Positions 32,689 to 41,141 of a stretch of 64,000 nucleotides of DNA are shown here, piece after piece. Every line of letters starts with the position of its first letter. The stretch's first letter is position 1. The DNA is taken from contig NZ_JARKOZ010000153.1 in NCBI RefSeq assembly GCF_029978005.1, positions 1 to 64,000 on the forward strand, written 5' to 3'. Position numbers and translations under genes: made by a program. The notes beneath the pieces are model-generated. The model was given only the letters and a program-made list of their open reading frames with translations. It had not been told where the DNA came from and ran no database searches. The DNA is from Solidesulfovibrio sp. GTDB lineage: Bacteria > Desulfobacterota > Desulfovibrionia > Desulfovibrionales > Desulfovibrionaceae.

Positions 32689-34635
32689 TCAGGAAGCCGG
32701 GGAAGCCTGGGGGGCGTTTTCCAGGTGAAGCAGGAGGATGCGGCGCATCTCGCGGATGGCCAGGGGGTGTTCGTGGGCGCTGTGGCCGGAGTGGACCACG
32801 AGCTCCGATTGCGCGCCGTCCAGGTGGGAACTGGCGTAGGGCACCACGCCGTCGGAGCCGCCCGTGCGACCTCCCTCCTTCTCGTCGCCGATGATGGAGT
32901 GGTAGGGCACGACGATGGGCGCGTCGGCCAGGCCCAGCAGCACCGAATTCTTCGGGGAGAGGCTGTCGATGCCCGTGATGGACGGCAGTTCCTTGCCGCC
33001 CGGACCCATGGCCCGCAGCAACGCCCCGCCCACGCTGGCGAAGGGCCCCAGCACCGTGGCCGGCAGGGTGATGAGCGCCCGGCCGATGCGGCCCAAGTTC
33101 CCCAGGGCCAGGTCCGAGCCCCGGTGGGGCACGGCCACGAAGATGATGCGGGAGACGTAGGGTCTGGGGGAAAAGAAGAAGGCCTCGCGCACGGACGCCT
33201 TGTCCGCCGGCGGCACGTGCAGGGCGTCCAGCGGCGTCTTGGACACATGCGCCCAGAGGGCCTCGCCGCCCTCCTCGGCCAGGGTCTTGGCGAGCAGCCC
33301 GCCCATGCTGTGGCCGACGACCACCATGCGGGCGAAGTTGGGGTTGGTTCCGGCCGGGTCCACGGCGCGGCGCACCTCGTCCAGGGACCGGCGCAGGCCG
33401 GCGGCGGAATAGAGCACGGGATTGCCCGTGGGGTAGCGGAAAAACCAGAACTGGTAGCGCGCGCGAAGCTCCGGGTCGCCCATGAGGCCGTTGAACACGT
33501 TGGCCCAGGTGCTCGGGCTCGACATCAGGCCGTGGACGAAGACCACCGGGATCTTGCCCGGGTCGTAGGGCTGCAGCATGTACAGGCCCGAAAGCTTCTC
33601 CCAGGCGGCCGGGTTGATCATGCCCTCCAGGCCGCTCGGCTCCGGGGCCTGCTGCATCATGAGGGCCAGGGGCGTGGTCAGGTCGTATTCCATGGCCACG
33701 CGCCGGCCCTCGATTTCGAGCGACGTGCCCCGCATGGGGTCGTGGACCTCGAGCGCCGCGTCGTAGACCAGAGCCCCGGAGGTCTTCGCCTCGGGCCTGG
33801 GGGAAAAACGCAAAAAGAGCGTGGCGGCGTAGGCCTGGCGCACGTTGGGGGTGAAGCGGTCGGCGGCGCTGCGCTTTTGCGCCGGCGGCGGGCGACGCAC
33901 CACGGCCATGGGCACGCCGAGCCCCAGGCGCACCTGCTGGGGGGTGAGTCCGATCACCTCGAACTCGTAGGCCAGGTGATAGCTTTCGAGTTCGTCCGGG
34001 GCGAAGGCCAATTGGGAGGTGCGGCCGGTCAGGCGCACCTTGCCCCGCAGCCAGGGCAGCTCCCGGCCGTCGGCGTAGGTCAGGCCGGCCTCGCGGGCGT
34101 AGAGGGAGTAGTTGGCCAGGGAGCGGTTGTAGAACTCCATGGCCTGGCGGGAATACGGGTGATAGATGTCGAGCGCCGGCGAAAGCGCGTCGTCGAACAG
34201 GTAGGCGTAGGCGTACAGGGCGCTCGACAGGTAGTAGGAGGCGGCCCGTTCCGTGTCGGCCCGCTGCTTCTTTCCCTCGAAGTAGCACAGTTCCGACAGA
34301 ACGAAGAAGGCTTCGCGGTCGTTTTGCGCCCGGGCCTCCCGGTCCAGACCCAGGAGCATGGATTCGGCGTCGGCCTTCCAGGACGCCTCCAGGTCGCGCT
34401 GGCGTACGAAGACCAGGGAGCGCTCCGAGGGGCTGGCCGAATTGAGCGCCGTGCGGTCGAACTCCCTGGTGCGCGTGTCCATGGACACGGGCTTGACCCC
34501 GATGCGGGCGCAGCCGGCGAGGAGCGCGACGAGGAACAGGCAGCAGCCCAGGACGACGATGCTGCGGCGCGGCGTTCCGAGGGATTTCACCGCATCCGCT
34601 TTACAGCTGGAGGCAAAAGGAATAATTTCAAGCAC
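32689..34635 (-). CDS. Lipoprotein alpha/beta hydrolase
   Basis: 648 residues from a GTG start. An N-terminal hydrophobic run ends in the lipobox LLAGC (near residue 42), indicating a lipoprotein. The first 350 residues are a conserved-looking region without obvious motifs; the C-terminal part is an alpha/beta hydrolase with oxyanion region VFVHGLMSSPSTW, nucleophile elbow VVGHSMGGLLAK, and late acid/His candidates (SDGVVPYASSHLDG, HSGHSAHEHP). It may act on a lipid or ester at the envelope; substrate unknown. The start is uncertain: an in-frame GTG at 34590 would shorten the segment before the signal. Confidence 0.8.
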   Translation of the reverse strand: MLEIIPFASSCKADAVKSLGTPRRSIVVLGCCLFLVALLAGCARIGVKPVSMDTRTREFDRTALNSASPSERSLVFVRQRDLEASWKADAESMLLGLDREARAQNDREAFFVLSELCYFEGKKQRADTERAASYYLSSALYAYAYLFDDALSPALDIYHPYSRQAMEFYNRSLANYSLYAREAGLTYADGRELPWLRGKVRLTGRTSQLAFAPDELESYHLAYEFEVIGLTPQQVRLGLGVPMAVVRRPPPAQKRSAADRFTPNVRQAYAATLFLRFSPRPEAKTSGALVYDAALEVHDPMRGTSLEIEGRRVAMEYDLTTPLALMMQQAPEPSGLEGMINPAAWEKLSGLYMLQPYDPGKIPVVFVHGLMSSPSTWANVFNGLMGDPELRARYQFWFFRYPTGNPVLYSAAGLRRSLDEVRRAVDPAGTNPNFARMVVVGHSMGGLLAKTLAEEGGEALWAHVSKTPLDALHVPPADKASVREAFFFSPRPYVSRIIFVAVPHRGSDLALGNLGRIGRALITLPATVLGPFASVGGALLRAMGPGGKELPSITGIDSLSPKNSVLLGLADAPIVVPYHSIIGDEKEGGRTGGSDGVVPYASSHLDGAQSELVVHSGHSAHEHPLAIREMRRILLLHLENAPQASPAS

Positions 34636-34664
34636 CCTTGTATCCTGTAAAAAGGAGCACCTTC

Positions 34665-35081
34665 ATGCGCGGCCTGCTGACTTGCGTCTGCCTCGCCTGT
34701 GCCTGCCTCGGCCTTTGCGCCTGCAAAGGCATGTACGCCGTCTCTCCCAAGGACATGTCCGGCAAACCCACGGTTTACGCCACGGTGCGCAAGGCGCCTG
34801 ATCCGCTCCTGCTCGGCTGCTACATGCGAAGCAGCCCCAGCGAATACTATCATCCCAACAAGTACGAGTTCTGCCTTGTGCGCGACGGCGACCGGTACGC
34901 CCTGTTCTATTACGTCATGGACGGCAAGACCCTGGCCACGTTCAAGGACTGGACCGGGGCGGTCGTGGACGGCGACAGTTTAACGGCCAACTATGACGCT
35001 TCCCGGTACTTCGTCAAGGACGGCGAGGTCTGGCAGACGACCACCACAGGCGGCCCCCACCGCATGCTGCGCATGCCCTGA
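34665..35081 (+). CDS. Small lipoprotein, unknown function
   Basis: 138 residues from the ATG at 34665, preceded by AAAGGAG at 8 bp; an earlier in-frame Met at 34638 has no RBS. The N-terminus RGLLTCVCLACACLGLCACKG is a cysteine-rich lipoprotein-type signal. The mature part (SGKPTVYATVRKAPD...DGDRYALFYYVMDGKT) looks beta-rich. No family recognised. Divergent from the lipoprotein hydrolase gene, with only about 30 bp between the two starts. Confidence 0.6.
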   Translation: MRGLLTCVCLACACLGLCACKGMYAVSPKDMSGKPTVYATVRKAPDPLLLGCYMRSSPSEYYHPNKYEFCLVRDGDRYALFYYVMDGKTLATFKDWTGAVVDGDSLTANYDASRYFVKDGEVWQTTTTGGPHRMLRMP

Positions 35082-35159
35082 CGCCCCTGCCCCAAGGGGG
35101 CGTGGACCGGCGCGGCGAGGACGGGGCATGTTCCAGACGCGACACCACTGGAGGCGGAC

Positions 35160-36710
35160 ATGAACGCACGGATCTGGATCTGGCTGGGCGGCGTGGCGGC
35201 GTCGCTCGCCGTAGCGGCGGGGATCGGCTGGCTGGCCGGCGACGGCGCGGGCATGGCCCTGGCCGGGGCCATTGCGCCGGCGGCGGTGGCCGCGGCCGCG
35301 GTGCTTTGCGCTGCGAACCGACGGCAGACCGAAACCGAGGTCATGGCCCGGGCCGTCGAGGTCCTGGCCACCGGCCGGGGGACCCTGCCGGACGGCCTTC
35401 CCCCCGAACTGGCCAAGCCCCTGGCCGACCTGGCCGAAACCACCCGCACCACCCGGGGTTTCCTCTCGGGCATCCTGGACGGGCTGCCCATCCCCTACCT
35501 GCTGGTGGACCTCAAGGAGCGCACGCTCCACACCAACCAAGCCACCATGCGCATGCTCGAACTCGATACGCCGCCGTCCTCCCAGCTCGGCCGCACCCTG
35601 GCCGAGGTCTTCTACAACGACCCCGGCCGCGAGACCGTGGTCGGCAAGGCCATGCGCCAGGACCTGGTCTTCTCCAACAAGGAGGTGACCATCACCGGGC
35701 ACAAGGGCGGCCGGCGCGACGTCTTCTACAACGTCTTTCCCCTCAAGGACCCGGCCGGGAGCATCATCGGCGGGCTTTGCCTCTATCTCGACGTCACCGA
35801 ACTGCGGGCCAAGGAGGCGGCCCTTTGCCGCCAGAACGAGGATACCGCCGCCCGGGCGGACAAGGCCGGCCGGCTGGCCGGGGATCTGGCCGACACGGCC
35901 AAGACCCTGTCCGACCGGGTGGGCCAGGCGAGCCAGGCGGCGCGGGGACAGCGCGCGCGCCTGGAAAAGGTGGGCGACGCCATGGAGCGGCTGGGCCGCT
36001 CGGCCAGCCACATCGCCGACCAGGCCCGGGAGACCGACGCGGCGGCCGGAGCCGCCCGGCAGCGGGCCGCCGACGCCTCCAGAACCATGGAACGGGTGCT
36101 GGCCGGCATGGACCAGCTCTCCCGCAAGGCCGGGGACCTGGGCGAGCACATGCGCACCCTGTCGGACCAGGCCCGGGAAGTGGGCGGCATCCTCGGCGTG
36201 ATTTCCGACATCGCGGACCAGACCAACCTGCTGGCCTTAAACGCCGCCATCGAGGCGGCCCGGGCCGGCGAATCCGGACGCGGCTTCGCCGTGGTGGCCG
36301 ACGAGGTGCGAAAGCTGGCCGAGAAGACCATGGCCGCCACCAAGGAGGTGGAGCACACGGTCACGGCCATCCGCGACAGCGCCGAAACCAACAGCCGGGC
36401 CACGGCCGAGGCCGTGTCCCTGGTGGGCGAGACCGCGGCCATCACCCGGGAGGCCGGACAAGGCCTGGACGCCATCCTGGAGCTGGCCGGCCGGACCTCG
36501 TCCCACATCGGGGCCATCGCCGAGGCGGCCACGGCCCAGCGCGTCGCCGGCGAGGAGGCGAGCCGGGCCGGCGGCGACATCGCCGGCGCGGCCTCGGACA
36601 CGAGCCGGGCCATGGACGAATCGGCCGCGGCCGTGGCCGCCCTGGCCCGGGTGGCGGCCGACCTGGAAGCGCTTTTCACCGATGTCGGAGCGCTGCGCCC
36701 GGCCCCGTGA
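35160..36710 (+). CDS. Methyl-accepting chemotaxis protein with PAS domain
   Basis: 516 residues. Two N-terminal hydrophobic segments close together (about 5-30 and 32-50) leave almost no periplasmic domain; a PAS domain follows (about 95-220; [22 protein letters not shown]), then a signalling domain with [20 protein letters not shown] near residue 350 and [15 protein letters not shown]. It therefore senses a cytoplasmic or membrane cue through PAS, perhaps redox. It signals to CheA/CheW, not found here. GGAGG lies just upstream of the ATG. Confidence 0.93.
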   Translation: MNARIWIWLGGVAASLAVAAGIGWLAGDGAGMALAGAIAPAAVAAAAVLCAANRRQTETEVMARAVEVLATGRGTLPDGLPPELAKPLADLAETTRTTRGFLSGILDGLPIPYLLVDLKERTLHTNQATMRMLELDTPPSSQLGRTLAEVFYNDPGRETVVGKAMRQDLVFSNKEVTITGHKGGRRDVFYNVFPLKDPAGSIIGGLCLYLDVTELRAKEAALCRQNEDTAARADKAGRLAGDLADTAKTLSDRVGQASQAARGQRARLEKVGDAMERLGRSASHIADQARETDAAAGAARQRAADASRTMERVLAGMDQLSRKAGDLGEHMRTLSDQAREVGGILGVISDIADQTNLLALNAAIEAARAGESGRGFAVVADEVRKLAEKTMAATKEVEHTVTAIRDSAETNSRATAEAVSLVGETAAITREAGQGLDAILELAGRTSSHIGAIAEAATAQRVAGEEASRAGGDIAGAASDTSRAMDESAAAVAALARVAADLEALFTDVGALRPAP

Positions 36711-36741
36711 CAGGCCGCGCGTTTGACGCTACACTGATTGT

Positions 36742-36936
36742 ATGTGGGAAACGGTCGCAATCGTCGCCATCTTCTTCCTGGCGGTCAGCGTCTGCCTGTG
36801 GTTTTTCATCGGCAAGACGGCTCGCAAGCGCCATGACGCCATCGCCCGGGGCAAGTTCGATTTCGACGCCTTCAAGTCCCGGGAGATCGCCCGGCGCGGC
36901 GTGCACGACACCACCCGGTACGGCAAGAAGCGTTAG
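36742..36936 (+). CDS. Small single-span membrane protein
   Basis: 64 residues: one N-terminal membrane helix (VAIVAIFFLAVSVCLWFFIG) and a basic cytoplasmic tail ending GKKR. It starts 31 bp after the MCP gene and is probably co-transcribed. No RBS stronger than a loose purine run is seen. Function unknown. Confidence 0.5.
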   Translation: MWETVAIVAIFFLAVSVCLWFFIGKTARKRHDAIARGKFDFDAFKSREIARRGVHDTTRYGKKR

Positions 36937-37011
36937 CCGCAATCACCGCCCGGCCGGCCGCATCGGCGCGAACGTCGCGCCGCGGCCGGCCGCGGCCTTC
37001 GAGGAGTGCCC

Positions 37012-37620
37012 ATGTCGTTTATCCGCCCCTGCCTCGTCGCCATCGTCCTCCTGCTCGCTGCCGTCAGCGCCGCAGCCCAGGGTCAGGTCCCGTCGAGCCT
37101 GGCCGGCGTCGCCCTCGGCGACGCGGCCGACCAGCACAAGGCCCGCCTGACCTTGTCCAAGGCCCGGCCCCTCGGCGACGCGCCCTGGCTGCGGCGCGTC
37201 CCCGTGCGCCCCGACGCCCATTTCGCCTCGGGCTACGTCCTGGTCGGCACCTGCGCCGCCCCGGGACGGGTGGCCCGGATCAAGATGCGCTACCGCGACG
37301 GCAGCCTGGACTTTTTCCGCAAGATCAGCGGCGAGATGCTCTCGCGCTACGGCGACCCCACCGAGTACAAGGGCGAGCTCGACGGCCGGGTCATGGGCAA
37401 CAAATGGGGGTTTTCCGATCCCTGGCTGCGCCCGGTGAGCCTCATCCTGCAACGCGTGGAGGGCGAGGACCCGGAATCCGGCGCGGGCAACACCGTCAAG
37501 CTGACCAACTGGGGCCTGCTCGAGGCCGAACGCGCCTGCTGGCAGGAGCGGCACGCCCCGGCCAAGGCCAAGACGCCCCAGGCCAAGGCCGGGCAGGACA
37601 GCGGCTACCTGCCCCGCTGA
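37012..37620 (+). CDS. Exported hypothetical protein
   Basis: 202 residues from an ATG with GAGGAG 5 bp upstream. A signal peptide (IRPCLVAIVLLLAAVSAAAQ) is followed by a soluble region with a segment (VGTCAAPGRVARIKMRYRDG) and a Lys/Ala/Gln-rich tail. No catalytic motif. It is immediately upstream (14 bp) of the hemerythrin gene and likely shares its transcript. Function unknown. Confidence 0.6.
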   Translation: MSFIRPCLVAIVLLLAAVSAAAQGQVPSSLAGVALGDAADQHKARLTLSKARPLGDAPWLRRVPVRPDAHFASGYVLVGTCAAPGRVARIKMRYRDGSLDFFRKISGEMLSRYGDPTEYKGELDGRVMGNKWGFSDPWLRPVSLILQRVEGEDPESGAGNTVKLTNWGLLEAERACWQERHAPAKAKTPQAKAGQDSGYLPR

Positions 37621-37634
37621 CCAGGAGGCGCGCC

Positions 37635-38045
37635 ATGACGCAACCGGTTTTCGACGACAGCCTGCGCACGGGCTTTGAAGATATCGACGACCAGCACCGC
37701 CTGTTCCTGGACATGCTCGGCGAACTGGCCGAACGCATCGCGGCGGGCCAGCACCGCCAGGGCCTGCTGGACGCCTTCCAGGGCATGCGCGCCTACGCCG
37801 AGGGGCATTTCGCGGACGAGGAGGCGCTCATGGCGCGCTACGCCTATCCGGCCCTTGCGGCGCACCAGCGCCTGCACGCCACCTTCACCGACATGGTGCG
37901 CGACCTGGAGGGCCGCCTGGGCGAGGGACCTGGGCTGCTTTCCCTGGAAACGCTGGAATTTCTGGGCAGCTGGTTCATCGGGCACATCCGCAACGAGGAC
38001 CAGCGCTTCGCTGCCCACGCCAGGGCCTGTCCGCCGCCCGCCTGA
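37635..38045 (+). CDS. Bacteriohemerythrin
   Basis: 136 residues with all di-iron ligands in order: H in DDQH, H and E in EGHFADEE, the HQRLH pair, and H and D in HIRNEDQRF. It binds oxygen reversibly at a non-haem di-iron centre, useful in an oxygen-sensitive sulfate reducer for oxygen storage, delivery or sensing. AGGAGG precedes the ATG by 7 bp. A strong terminator follows. Confidence 0.93.
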   Translation: MTQPVFDDSLRTGFEDIDDQHRLFLDMLGELAERIAAGQHRQGLLDAFQGMRAYAEGHFADEEALMARYAYPALAAHQRLHATFTDMVRDLEGRLGEGPGLLSLETLEFLGSWFIGHIRNEDQRFAAHARACPPPA

Positions 38046-38068
38046 ACCGGCCCACCTCGCCGAACATC

Positions 38069-38105
38069 AAAGGCCCGGGAGAAAAAAGTTTTCTCCCGGG
38101 CCTTT
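38069..38105. terminator. Bidirectional rho-independent terminator
   Basis: A perfect 17-bp inverted repeat (38069-38085 with 38089-38105) with AAA/TTT flanks, between the convergent hemerythrin and Phe/Gly repeat genes. Confidence 0.9.
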
Positions 38106-38126
38106 GAGCTCGATGCGGATCGACGC

Positions 38127-38450
38127 TTACGAGAAGAAATTGAAGGTCGTACCACCGCTGCCGAACAACGACGAGAAATCGAGCGTCGTGCCGGTGGTTC
38201 CGAAGCTGGAGAACAGGTTGGTGGTGGTGCCGCCGAACAGGCTGGTGAGGTCCAGGGAGAACCCGCCCGTGCTGCCGCCGAAGATGGACGTGAAGTCCAG
38301 GCCGAAGCCCGAGGTCCCCAGGCTGCCGGTCAGGTCCAGGCCGCCCGTACTCGTGGTCCCGAAGCTGAAAAGGCCCGTAGTGCCGGTCCCCAGGTTCTGA
38401 AAAAGCGACGTGAAATCGAAAAGCCCACCGCTGCCGGATAATGTCGCCAT
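38127..38450 (-). CDS. Low-complexity Phe/Gly/Thr/Ser repeat protein
   Basis: 107 residues made almost only of G, T, S, L, F and D. It contains no Lys, Arg, Glu, His or Cys. A unit of the form (L/F)D(F/L)(T/S)(S/G)(L/I)F recurs about five times (LFDFTSLF, GLDLTGSL, GLDFTSIF, SLDLTSLF, TLDFSSLF), with Gly/Thr spacers, and the protein ends in FNFFS. No signal peptide is obvious. The start has GGGAGGGC upstream and a strong sigma-70 promoter. It may self-assemble (amyloid- or FG-like) or be exported by an unrecognised C-terminal signal; the family is not known to me. Confidence 0.6.
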   Translation of the reverse strand: MATLSGSGGLFDFTSLFQNLGTGTTGLFSFGTTSTGGLDLTGSLGTSGFGLDFTSIFGGSTGGFSLDLTSLFGGTTTNLFSSFGTTGTTLDFSSLFGSGGTTFNFFS

Positions 38451-38579
38451 GTTGCCCTCCCGTTAAAAGTCATAGTCCGGCTTTTCAACCGGAAAACGCC
38501 CCCTCGCACACGCGCCGACGGATTCCGGTTTTTGTCGATTCCCCAGACCCATTGCACGCGTGCCCCTCAAGGTTGCACA

Positions 38580-38608
38580 TGGATAGCCGCCCGACCCGCT
38601 GATGTCAA
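38580..38608 (-). promoter_or_regulatory. Sigma-70 promoter of the Phe/Gly repeat gene
   Basis: Read on the minus strand: TTGACA, 17-bp spacer, TATCCA. It lies about 130 bp upstream of the start codon. Confidence 0.6.
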
Positions 38609-39138
38609 TCCATCCTGGCCCTTCAACGGCTAAAAAACGGATGAAGTAACACAAATGACCTTGTGACGGGGGGCCAGGCGCGAGTTGTCCACACTACCGA
38701 AACAAGGGTTCCCGAGTAAATCGCGACGAATTTCGGCCAAGGAAAGCATAAGAAACATGACCAACCAAATCCATCAACATTGATGGCGTCTTCGTTGAAA
38801 AGCACATTGTCCCCTGCCCCCCGAATATATGAACATGCCAACGCGGAAAAAAATACAAGCAATACTCAAAACAAGGAGACAACAGAAGCGGATCACGCAA
38901 CAACATCGGCACAGTATCCAAATCGTCGTGAACTTTTTGAAAAAGGATGGCATATCCAGTCCTTTTCGTATTCGTCGCGGCCTGCCTTGACCCGCATTCA
39001 AGCAAAACACATTCCGAGCTTGTGCAGTGACCTCGTCGACGCAGCCGCCCGCCGCCCCGCTCGCGAACGCGAGCGGGCGGCGGGCGGCCAAAAAAGTCGC
39101 GCGATCGTCACGGGGGCGGGCCGGCGGCCCGGCGCTTC
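38609..39138. other. 530-bp intergenic stretch, partly AT-rich
   Basis: No supported gene. The part from about 38640 to 39010 is clearly more AT-rich than the backbone, and short open frames here have no RBS or recognisable product. A 20-bp GC-rich hairpin (about 39043-39088) ends the stretch, without a T-run downstream on either strand. Confidence 0.4.
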
Positions 39139-40953
39139 TCAGCCGAAGACCTTGATGTCCGCGCCAAGGACTCCCACCACGCGCCCGTCGGCCAGGATGG
39201 GGACGGAGATGGTCAGGCAGTACTCGCCCGAGGCTTCGGAGACGTAGATGGGGGAGATGCAGGTGTCCTGCTTCTCCATGACCGAGGTGAACCAGGGGCG
39301 GCGCGACCAGTTCTTGCCGCGCACCGAGCCGCCCCGGTTGCCGCCGAAGCCGGCCGGCGCGATGTTCTCGGTCACCTGCACCCCGGCGGCGTCGGTGGCG
39401 TAGAGCAGTTCCAGGAAGGCGTTCTCGGCCAGGGCGCGGCGCATGAGGGATTCCATGCGCCCGGGCTCCATGCCGGCCATGTCCGGCGCGGCGGCCATGG
39501 CCTCGACCACGTCCTGGGCCGTGCCCTGGCCGATGAGCTTGAACACGCCGTTGAGCTTGATGAGCTCCTCGATCTCGCCGCCGAGGTTCTCGATGGTGCC
39601 GGCCGAGCGCACCATGCCCTCGGTGGTGCGGGCCGACAGGTCGTGGACCCGGTCCATGGCGCTCTGGATGCGCTCGCTGGCCTGGACCTGTTCGTCCGAA
39701 GCCGCGGCGATGGCCCCGACCTGGGCGGCGGCGTCGCCGGAAAGCTCCACGATCTGGCTTAGGGCCTCGCGCGACTGCCCGGCCAGTTCCGTGGCGTCGG
39801 CCACGGCCCCGGCCGCCTGGTCCATGTGCCGGACATTGTCGAAAGTGCCCTGCTGGATGGCCTGGATGACGCGGGCCACCTCGGCCGTGGCGGTCATGGT
39901 CTTCTCGGCCAGCTTTCGCACCTCGTCGGCCACCACGGCGAAGCCGCGCCCGGCCTCGCCGGCCCGGGCCGCCTCGATGGCGGCATTGAGGGCCAAAAGG
40001 TTCGTCTGGTCGGCGATGTCGGAAATGACGGTCATGACCTGGCCGATGGATTCGGCCTGCTTGCCGAGCTCGCCCATGTTGGCCTTGAGTTCGCCGGCAA
40101 GCCGGCTCACCCGACCGATGGCGGCCACGGACGCGTCCACCACCTCTGCCCCGCCGGCGGCGCGCTTTCTGGCCTCCTCGGCGGCGGTGGCCGCCTTTTC
40201 GGCGCTTTGGGCCACGGCCACGGTGGATTCGACCATCACTCCCACGGACGCGGCCGTGTCGTCGATGAGGGTCTTTTGCTCCTCGGCCCCCTGGCTGACT
40301 TCCCGGGCCTCGTCGCGCAGGTCGGCTGTGGCCTTCTTGATGGAGTCCGCCACCCCTTCCAGGGTTTCTCCGGCGGCGAGCATGCCCAGGCGCCTGGCCG
40401 CGTCCTTGCGGCCGGCCCGGCTGGCCTCGCCGGAGGCCTCCTCGGCGGCGGCGGCGTGGGCGGCCACTTCCTCGGCCCGCTCCCGGGCCAGGGCCAACTG
40501 GTTTTCCAGCACCAGCACCATGGCCTCGAGGCTTTCCTTGAGCACGCCGAGCCGGCCATGGAAGCGGCCGTCTCCGGGCAGGGCCGTGGCGTCGCCCTGC
40601 CCCACCCGGTTGGCGTAGCCGGCCAGCATTTCCAGGGGACGCATGAGGTAGCGATTGAGGATGGTCAGAAACAGCCCGGCCAGGACGGCGGCGGCGGCCA
40701 GTCCGGCCAGCCACGAGGCCGTGGCCGCCTTTTCGGGCAGAGTGGAGATTTCCCCGGCCAAGGCGGCCAGGTCGGCGCGAAGCTTCCCCTGGTCTCCGGT
40801 CCCGCGGTCCGCCTCGACCCGGGCGAGCTCGGCCTTGGCCGACTCGGCCAGACCGGACAGCCGCCAGGAGGCCGCGCCGTTGGCGATGCACACGGTGAGG
40901 AAAAAACCGACGACCGTCGTAAGGGTCAGACGCATCTGCAGGGACATACGCAT
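39139..40953 (-). CDS. Methyl-accepting chemotaxis protein with C-terminal Cache-like domain
   Basis: 604 residues from the ATG at 40953 with AAGAGGT upstream. TM1 (about 6-26) and TM2 (about 75-95) flank a short periplasmic loop, then HAMP and the signalling domain with [20 protein letters not shown] near 310. After the signalling domain there is an extra C-terminal domain (about 500-604) with [21 protein letters not shown] and VVGVLGADI, the pattern of a PDC/Cache sensor; here it must be cytoplasmic. It probably joins CheA/CheW arrays from elsewhere. Confidence 0.9.
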   Translation of the reverse strand: MRMSLQMRLTLTTVVGFFLTVCIANGAASWRLSGLAESAKAELARVEADRGTGDQGKLRADLAALAGEISTLPEKAATASWLAGLAAAAVLAGLFLTILNRYLMRPLEMLAGYANRVGQGDATALPGDGRFHGRLGVLKESLEAMVLVLENQLALARERAEEVAAHAAAAEEASGEASRAGRKDAARRLGMLAAGETLEGVADSIKKATADLRDEAREVSQGAEEQKTLIDDTAASVGVMVESTVAVAQSAEKAATAAEEARKRAAGGAEVVDASVAAIGRVSRLAGELKANMGELGKQAESIGQVMTVISDIADQTNLLALNAAIEAARAGEAGRGFAVVADEVRKLAEKTMTATAEVARVIQAIQQGTFDNVRHMDQAAGAVADATELAGQSREALSQIVELSGDAAAQVGAIAAASDEQVQASERIQSAMDRVHDLSARTTEGMVRSAGTIENLGGEIEELIKLNGVFKLIGQGTAQDVVEAMAAAPDMAGMEPGRMESLMRRALAENAFLELLYATDAAGVQVTENIAPAGFGGNRGGSVRGKNWSRRPWFTSVMEKQDTCISPIYVSEASGEYCLTISVPILADGRVVGVLGADIKVFG

Positions 40954-41141
40954 GGGGGTACCTCTTGAAACCATGCGCACAAAATTATCCCGCACCGGCG
41001 GCTTGCGCCGATGAGCTGCGTCACGAGAATGCCGCGCAGGTTTGACAGGCTCGTAGCACAAGAAAAGGGCATGTCAACCCTGCAACGGAAATCCCTCCGA
41101 CCAGTGCCGAATTACCAATTTTGGCAATCCTCCCGACCGCG

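Noticed and set aside
38694-39005. A possible 103-residue gene on the minus strand in the AT-rich gap
   Set aside because: No RBS, no recognisable product and unusual composition; stays as intergenic sequence.
39043-39088. Strong GC hairpin as terminator of the Cache-type MCP gene
   Set aside because: No T-run follows the stem on either strand, and the A-run is on the wrong side for the minus-strand gene.
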